Of a DNA stretch of 64,000 nt, positions 58,340 through 64,000 are shown piece after piece. Below the pieces are notes generated by a model, which saw nothing but the letters and a program-made list of their open reading frames with translations, was not told the DNA's origin and made no database searches. The position numbers and the translations under genes were made by a program. The stretch spans positions 186,001 through 250,000 of the forward strand of contig PHEH01000003.1 of NCBI GenBank assembly GCA_002841155.1, given 5' to 3'. The DNA comes from Alphaproteobacteria bacterium HGW-Alphaproteobacteria-18 (lineage in GTDB: Bacteria > Pseudomonadota > Alphaproteobacteria > Caulobacterales > Hyphomonadaceae). Every line of letters begins with the position of its first letter. Within the stretch, counting starts at the first letter, position 1.

Positions 58340-59128
58340 TTGACCTTCCAGAACGTCCTTTTCGAAGTATCCGGCGGGGTCGCAAAACTGACCCTCAATC
58401 GTCCCGATGCGGCCAATGCGATGAACCTGGACCTGCTCCGGGAACTCGCAGAAGCCCTTCTCGTCTGTGAGGAGTCGGCGGAGGTCCGGAGCGTCATCCT
58501 GACCGGAAGCGGCCGCTTCTTCTGCGCCGGTGGCGACCTGGCCGCCTTTGCAGATGACCTTGAACGGTTACCCTTCTTCCTGAAGCAGCTGACTTTTCAT
58601 CTGCATGCAGCGGTATCAAGGATCACGCGCATGCGCCAACCGGTTGTCGCCGCCGTCAATGGCCCGGCGGCTGGCGCCGGCATGGCCCTTGCCGCGGCCT
58701 GCGACCATGTCCTGGTGTCGGATGCGGCAGGTTTTACCATGGCGTATACGGCTGCAGGGCTGTCCCCGGACGGGGCGAGCAGCTGGGTCCTGCCACGCCG
58801 GATCGGCCCGGGCCGAACGCGGGAACTGATGCTGACGAATCGCCGCCTTTCCGCATCACAAGCGCTTGACTGGGGACTGGCCAATGAAATTGTTCCGGCG
58901 ACGGGCCTGGCGACACGGGCCCAGGATGTCGCCGGGCAGTTTGCGAACGGACCGACGGCCGCCTTCGGAGAGGTCAAGTTGCTCCTTGCCAGCGCGGCAA
59001 CCAATCCGATCGAAACACAGATGGAACTGGAGGCGCGCGCCATTGCGGCCTCGGCCCGTACCCGGGATGCGCGCGAGGGCATCGAAGCCTTCGTGCAGAA
59101 ACGTAAACCCCGGTTCACGGGCAACTGA
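58340..59128 (+). CDS. Enoyl-CoA hydratase/isomerase (crotonase)
   Basis: AKLTLNRPDAANAMNLDLL, GSGRFFCAGGDLAAF, VNGPAAGAGMALAAACDHVLVS. Confidence 0.95.
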   Translation: MTFQNVLFEVSGGVAKLTLNRPDAANAMNLDLLRELAEALLVCEESAEVRSVILTGSGRFFCAGGDLAAFADDLERLPFFLKQLTFHLHAAVSRITRMRQPVVAAVNGPAAGAGMALAAACDHVLVSDAAGFTMAYTAAGLSPDGASSWVLPRRIGPGRTRELMLTNRRLSASQALDWGLANEIVPATGLATRAQDVAGQFANGPTAAFGEVKLLLASAATNPIETQMELEARAIAASARTRDAREGIEAFVQKRKPRFTGN

Positions 59129-59160
59129 GCACACATGACCGGTCTTTACCCGGAGGATAG

Positions 59161-59952
59161 ATGATGAGGTCTGGTTCGCCTGAGGCCCTCGCCCTGCTTG
59201 AGACCCTGAAACCGCCGCCGCCGGTCACGGGCGCCGGCGGCAACCTGATGCCGTTGTCGGCACGCGTGACTGCAGAAGGCGCGGAGGGTTCAATCGACGC
59301 ATGGCGGGCCGGCTCCGGCCCTGCGATCCTATTTGTGCACGGATGGGGTGATACCCACCGGGTCTGGCGGCGCTTTGTTCAGGCGGCCCTGGCCGATGGC
59401 AAAGCGGTCATTCTCATGGATCTGCCCGGGCATGGCATTTCCGGTGGCGCCTTCACAACCTATCACAACGCCGGTGAAGCGATCCTGGACGTCTGCCGCG
59501 CCACCGGGCCGGTCTGGTCGGTGGTCGCACACTCTTTCGGCTGTATCGCCGCTGCGCGCGCAATTGCGCGCGGGCTCGGTATTGAAGCAGCTGCCCTGAT
59601 TGCGCCGCCGGTGCCGGGCGAGACCTCTCAGTGGATAACGCAGTGGCGCGCGGCTGGCAGAAGTGAAGCCGTTATCCGCGAAGTCGAAGATCTCTACCGT
59701 GACCGTACGGGTGTGAGCCTCACACCGTTCGACCTGCGCAGAGCGCTCAGCCCCTGGGAGGGTGACGTCTTTCTTGCCGCGTCATCAGAGGACAAGGTCA
59801 CCCCGATTGAGCCCATACTTGACCTCGCCGAAAACCTTCCGGCGGCAACATTCGATGGCCGCTTCCGGTCGGGTCACCGCGACATGACCGATGATCCCGA
59901 TGTCATCGCGGCGGTCCTGTCCTATCTGGGCCACCCCCGGGGGGGCTACTGA
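59161..59952 (+). CDS. Alpha/beta-fold hydrolase
   Basis: ILFVHGWGDTHRVWRRF, LMDLPGHGISGG, VVAHSFGCIAAARA nucleophile elbow, FRSGHRDM. Confidence 0.9.
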   Translation: MMRSGSPEALALLETLKPPPPVTGAGGNLMPLSARVTAEGAEGSIDAWRAGSGPAILFVHGWGDTHRVWRRFVQAALADGKAVILMDLPGHGISGGAFTTYHNAGEAILDVCRATGPVWSVVAHSFGCIAAARAIARGLGIEAAALIAPPVPGETSQWITQWRAAGRSEAVIREVEDLYRDRTGVSLTPFDLRRALSPWEGDVFLAASSEDKVTPIEPILDLAENLPAATFDGRFRSGHRDMTDDPDVIAAVLSYLGHPRGGY

Positions 59953-60051
59953 GACAGCCAATCTTCCCCCGCCGCGCACAACAGTCCTGCTGACCATCCA
60001 GCCTTACAACCGGGCACTAATTATCCGGAGCCGGATTTTTCAGAGATCGCT

Positions 60052-60654
60052 TCAATCAGTATTTATGGCGCCGCAAGCCATGTGTCGGGGTACTCCTGTC
60101 TCAACCAACAGACCGATCATGACTGGAAGCAGGTCTTTGCGCAGGCTTCGCGATGGCCCTTCAGGATCTGTGCGGACAGAAAGCCTCACCCGGCAGCAAC
60201 CGCTGACACAGGAATTTCTCAGGGGCGCACCGCACCCGTCCTCACTCCAGTCGAACTGGAACGCCTCGCCCGGCGCAAACGAGAGCGGCACAAAAGTGCC
60301 GCGTCCGCTCGTCTGCTGCTGGATACGGTAATCGTCTTGCCAGGCCCGTGCAAACGCCGCCACACGGCCATACGAGCCGTCATACCCAAGGCTCACCAGA
60401 TCGGCATGCAGCTGCTTGATCGTGCGCTTCTGCTTGCGCGGCCGTGTCATCTCCCGCCGCAGCCACGCCGACAGCCTGTCCGCATAAGGATCCAGCTTGC
60501 TCGGCCGGTCCGGCGTCCTGAAACGCGGCTCGACCACCTCGGATCACGGGTACTTGCGTAGCGTGTTTCTTGAAAGGCCTGTCCGCCGGGAGATCTCCCG
60601 GATCGACATCTGGTTGCGGTGATACCACCGCCGGATAACGCTCAATAATGCCAT
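60052..60654 (-). pseudogene. IS21-family IstA transposase remnant (in-frame TGA and truncated)
   Basis: Reverse strand MALLSVIRRWYHRNQMSIREISRRTGLSRNTLRKYP*SEVVEPRFRTPDRPSKLDPYADRLSAWLRRE...KQLHADLVSLGYDGSYGRVAAFAR...FQFDWSED, then IstA-like similarity stops. TGA codon at 60544-60546. Confidence 0.85.
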
Positions 60655-60707
60655 GTCCAACACTCCATGGTCCCCCGCTCGCCAAAGCTCGGGACCGGTT
60701 CAAACAT

Positions 60708-60768
60708 GGGTCATTTCTCAGTGGAAATTTCTGCCCTCCCAGGGTCAGTTCTCAACGGCAATCAACAG
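60708..60768. repeat. Tandem terminal repeats, likely IS21-type end
   Basis: GGGTCATTTCTCAGTGGAAATTT (60708-60730) and GGGTCAGTTCTCAACGGCAATCAACA (60742-60767): two related copies outside the istA start. Confidence 0.7.
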
Positions 60769-61112
60769 CCAGATATCGAAGCAGTGCTTTTCAGGGGGCT
60801 GGGTCAGTCGAACAGAATCTCATACGCCTGAAGGGTCGGGATCAGCGGTTGGCGCCGTGAGACAAATGGCCGATCGCACCTCACCAAAGTTTAGCGGCCT
60901 CACAAAATCGCGCACGCCTCGCGCGATCCAAAAACTGATGAAGTTGATCGCAATACAGGATAAAATTATTGTTGTATTAAATTTTGCGTCTTTTTTTTCG
61001 ATTTTACAGTTGCATCCTTTACACCCGGCTCCCCCGCTAGTACCCGATTGGGAAAGAAAACGAACGCTTACACTGCGGCACACCACCGAGCGCATACGAA
61101 GGGGAAACAATT

Positions 61113-62108
61113 TTGAGTTACGATGACAGCTGGGATAAGCCCCACACCCCGTCAGAAGACGAACATTGGCAGGAAAGTGACTGCTACTGGTTCTACGACC
61201 ATAAGAACAGAATAGGCGGGTTTCATCGCATTGGACAAAAGCCCAACCTCGATTCCGGCCAGGTGACACTCTTCGTCTTCAAGGAAGGCGGCGACAGATT
61301 TGTCCTCAGTTCCGGCGAAAGAGCTGAACACAAACTTGGACCAAACGCACGCCAAGCGGCCAAGCAGATTGTGGGCAGCCACACCGCAGAAGCGCTTGGT
61401 GCCGGGCGGATGCGGTTCACTTGGGGCGAGGAAGAATGCAAGGGCGATCTGGAATTCTATGAGTCGTTTCACGAACCGCGGAACTGGTCGAAGACGGGCC
61501 ATTCCGACGATTTTATGAGCAACATCAATTCCGATGGGCATCTTGAATGCTCAGGCCGCATTCGCGGAACCGTGAGGATCGGTAAAACCAGCTACGAGAT
61601 TGACGGTCTCTGTCACCGGGACCGCTCCTGGGGCTTTCGCGACAATAGCCGCGCCAGTCTGCATCGCTACCGGATGTTCTCAGGAACCGTCGGGCCCGAG
61701 CTAAGCTTTGCAAGCTTTCTTCTGGACCTCAAAGGCGGGCCGAAAATGGTTGCCGGCTTTGTCGCGCGCAATGGTGAGGATCTTGACGTCCGGGACCTGC
61801 GGGTGATCACGAGGTTTGATTCAGATGGCCTTACGCCCTTGGGAGCAACAGGAATTCTGACGCTCGAGACCGGCGAGGAAATCAGAATCGAAACACGTTC
61901 CGTTCAAGGCTTCATGACTCCCGTTCCGGAGGCGGGGGCTGCCTCGCAGGACCATATCTCGACGTTTATGTATAACGGAAAGACGGGCTTCCTGGACCTC
62001 GAACTGAGCACCAATCCAGGTCGGGGCACTTATATACCAACCCAGGAAGACGTCACTTTTCTGGCCGTAGACCAAGGGCTGTCAGCCAGCGTCGAATATA
62101 CTGATTAG
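61113..62108 (+). CDS. CrtC/AttH-like (DUF7064/7065-type) protein
   Basis: HWQESDCYWFYDHKNRIGGFHRIGQKPN, YEIDGLCHRDRSWGFRD; TTG start preceded by AGGGGAAA. Confidence 0.65.
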   Translation: MSYDDSWDKPHTPSEDEHWQESDCYWFYDHKNRIGGFHRIGQKPNLDSGQVTLFVFKEGGDRFVLSSGERAEHKLGPNARQAAKQIVGSHTAEALGAGRMRFTWGEEECKGDLEFYESFHEPRNWSKTGHSDDFMSNINSDGHLECSGRIRGTVRIGKTSYEIDGLCHRDRSWGFRDNSRASLHRYRMFSGTVGPELSFASFLLDLKGGPKMVAGFVARNGEDLDVRDLRVITRFDSDGLTPLGATGILTLETGEEIRIETRSVQGFMTPVPEAGAASQDHISTFMYNGKTGFLDLELSTNPGRGTYIPTQEDVTFLAVDQGLSASVEYTD

Positions 62109-62188
62109 TCTAGCACCATTCAAAGAATTCGCCCGTCCGATTAGGTCGGCTTATTCGGCTACGCCACCGTGCGGCAGCGAGGGACAAA

Positions 62189-63283
62189 ATGTCGACAGAT
62201 GAACTTAAAGGTACGATGGCGGAGTCTGTAAGGCAGGCCAAATCGCGCTTTATGAGAATTGATACTCCGGCGATCCAGCGGTTTATTGAGGGTCAGCCCG
62301 ATGTATCAGGACCTGTCTCTATAGAAGATGTCGTTTTTCCGACTGATGGCGCAGGCTCAAGCAATGGCATCGCCTTCCTGAAGGCCACCGGCAATTTCGG
62401 AAATAGTGTGCAAACGCTCGATCTGGTTCTGAGATATTCACCCGGCGAGCAGCTCCTCAAACAGAAGAGGTATGACCACGAGTTCGAAACGCTGATGGCG
62501 CTGCAACCATCTGGATTACCGGTTCCGCAAGCGCTCTGGCTGGACGCAGACGGGCACTGGCTGGGTGCGGCGGGCTACATCATGAAGAGGGTCGATGGCG
62601 AGGTCCCGAGTGCGGCCATGTATTCCGCAGGCCCTCTGGCAAACGTTGCGCCTGATATTCGCAACGAGCTCATGCTTAAAGCGGCGGGATTTCACGGCCG
62701 ACTCAGAAAGGCCGCGATTGGACCCGACAAAGTTCCTCATCTTATGAACAGGGGCAATGGCGCAACGCCCATCCGCCGCGAGCTGAACTGGTGGCTAGAA
62801 GAAGTAAATCGCGTTTGCGAGGAGGATGATCCGAAAGCACAGACGATCAAAGCCGTGCACAACTGGATGGTTAGGTATGAGCCGACAGACCTTTATCCAG
62901 CTAACCTTGTGCATGGCGACGCGCAAATCGCGAACATCATTTACGCCGAAGGCGACATCGCCGCTGTGGTTGATTGGGAATTATCGTATCTGGGACACAA
63001 TGAGTCTGACCTGGCGCTGATCTGCTTCCTCACGGAAAGTCAGAAACTGACAGACACAGCTGTCGAGGGCACACCGACAGAAGAAGAGTATCTCGCACGC
63101 TACAGCCGCGAAAGTGGCGCCGAGATCATGCACTGGCCATATTTCAAACTATTCAATCTGTACAAAATTATTGCCGTCTCCCGAATGTCAGCCCACTTCA
63201 TGCCGTCATTCGAACATCTTTGGTCTTTCTATGTCCAGACTCTCGAAGACGTCTGGTCAGCAGCAAAAGCAACCTACGAATAG
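62189..63283 (+). CDS. Phosphotransferase (APH family; ACAD10/11-kinase/LvaA-like clade)
   Basis: LVLRYSPGEQLLKQKRYDHEFETLMAL, GYIMKRVDGEVP, LVHGDAQIANIIYAEGDIAAVVDWELSYLGHNESDLALICF. Confidence 0.83.
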   Translation: MSTDELKGTMAESVRQAKSRFMRIDTPAIQRFIEGQPDVSGPVSIEDVVFPTDGAGSSNGIAFLKATGNFGNSVQTLDLVLRYSPGEQLLKQKRYDHEFETLMALQPSGLPVPQALWLDADGHWLGAAGYIMKRVDGEVPSAAMYSAGPLANVAPDIRNELMLKAAGFHGRLRKAAIGPDKVPHLMNRGNGATPIRRELNWWLEEVNRVCEEDDPKAQTIKAVHNWMVRYEPTDLYPANLVHGDAQIANIIYAEGDIAAVVDWELSYLGHNESDLALICFLTESQKLTDTAVEGTPTEEEYLARYSRESGAEIMHWPYFKLFNLYKIIAVSRMSAHFMPSFEHLWSFYVQTLEDVWSAAKATYE

Positions 63284-63320
63284 GCGCCATGAGCCTCGCA
63301 GTCGGCAGAGTCTTAAACAG

Positions 63321-63977
63321 CTACTGCCGTAGCCTTATCAGCGTCAGAAACTCACGGCGCAGGGACGCGTTTTCCAGAAACTGCCCCCGCATGACGCTGT
63401 TGATCATCTGGGTGTTGTCGTCCTTTACGCCGCGCCAGTGCATGCAAAAATGATCTGCTTCCATGACGATAGAAATCCCGTCCGGCGTAATCAGCGTTTG
63501 GAATAGGTCGGCGAGCTGGACGATTGCCTCTTCCTGGATTTGCGGGCGTGACATGATCCAGTCTGTAAGGCGCGCATACTTTGACAGACCGATCAGGTTC
63601 GAGGCTGCATTCGGAAGGATCCCAATCCAGACCCGGCCGATAATCGGACAGAGATGATGGCTACATGCACTGCGAACGGTAATTGGGCCAACGATCATCA
63701 GCTCGTTCAGACCTTTGTCATTCGGAAACTCGGTTGCTTCCGGTGCCGGAAAATACCGGCCGGCAAACACTTCGGTAAGATACATGCGCGCGACGCGCTC
63801 GGCCGTCTCGAGTGTATTGTGGTCACGTCCGGTATCGATCACAAGGCTGTCGAGAACGCGGCCGACTGCCGCCTCAACTTCCGCCTTGATGGCATCGAGA
63901 TCCCCGGGCTCAAGAAACGCCGAAATATTGTCATTTGCGAAATACCTATGGCCTGCCGCCTCGAGGCGTTCGCGCAC
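63321..63977 (-). CDS. folE: GTP cyclohydrolase I (start may lie further upstream)
   Basis: ETAERVARMYLTEVFAGRYFP, ITVRSACSHHLCPIIGRVWIGILP, LIGLSKYARLTDWIMSRPQIQE, ADHFCMHWRGVKD. Confidence 0.9.
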   Translation of the reverse strand: MRERLEAAGHRYFANDNISAFLEPGDLDAIKAEVEAAVGRVLDSLVIDTGRDHNTLETAERVARMYLTEVFAGRYFPAPEATEFPNDKGLNELMIVGPITVRSACSHHLCPIIGRVWIGILPNAASNLIGLSKYARLTDWIMSRPQIQEEAIVQLADLFQTLITPDGISIVMEADHFCMHWRGVKDDNTQMINSVMRGQFLENASLRREFLTLIRLRQ

Positions 63978-64000
63978 TCTTGCAGACGCAGATGTGGGCG

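Noticed and set aside
60023-60040. ATCCGG-AG-CCGGATTTTT as a terminator
   Set aside because: Loop too short, so the effective stem is only about 4 bp; too weak to call without transcript 3'-end data.
1-64000. CRISPR array, tRNA or rRNA
   Set aside because: No regularly spaced repeats and no tRNA/rRNA signatures noticed by eye; tRNAscan/Infernal could not be run.

Overview
High-GC window, alphaproteobacterial in character by protein style (inference). It is almost entirely a dense catabolic island. Two promoter-operator families are visible by eye and split it into adjacent modules. Module A (~1-12.7 kb): TonB-dependent receptor (partial), TetR regulator, an operon of P450, DUF35, thiolase-like protein and aldehyde dehydrogenase, a [2Fe-2S] ferredoxin, GMC oxidoreductase, Rieske oxygenase, acyl-CoA dehydrogenase (ACAD) and CoA ligase. 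Six intergenic copies of a palindromic CCTAW-N5-WTAGK site lie at its promoters. Module B (~14.2-59.9 kb): two TonB receptors, two FadR/GntR regulators, a TetR, six CoA ligases/adenylate-forming enzymes, five ACADs (four in two tandem pairs), three crotonases, a double-hotdog MaoC-type hydratase, SDRs including a 2,4-dienoyl-CoA-reductase-like protein with a degenerate partner, two nitronate-monooxygenase-like flavoproteins, a second thiolase/DUF35 pair, a P450, two MFS transporters, a kinase-like phosphotransferase and an alpha/beta-hydrolase/flavin-reductase fusion. Eleven intergenic copies of a 17-bp motif (TTRTAYAACTAGGTGYA, FadR-type TNGTNNNACNA core) lie at its promoters. A degraded IS21-type remnant (~60.0-60.8 kb) follows, then a CrtC/AttH-like protein, a second phosphotransferase and GTP cyclohydrolase I. 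The gene content (Cys-less thiolase/DUF35 pairs, paired ACADs, MaoC, IpdC-like flavoproteins, P450s) resembles CoA-dependent degradation of a branched or polycyclic steroid/terpenoid-like compound, but the substrate cannot be read from the sequence. The most notable novelty candidates are a stand-alone degenerate PaaK-like adenylation-domain protein coupled to a full PaaK-like ligase, a pseudo-SDR/SDR pair, the hydrolase-flavin reductase fusion, and the two operator families. No CRISPR array, tRNA or rRNA was recognised.
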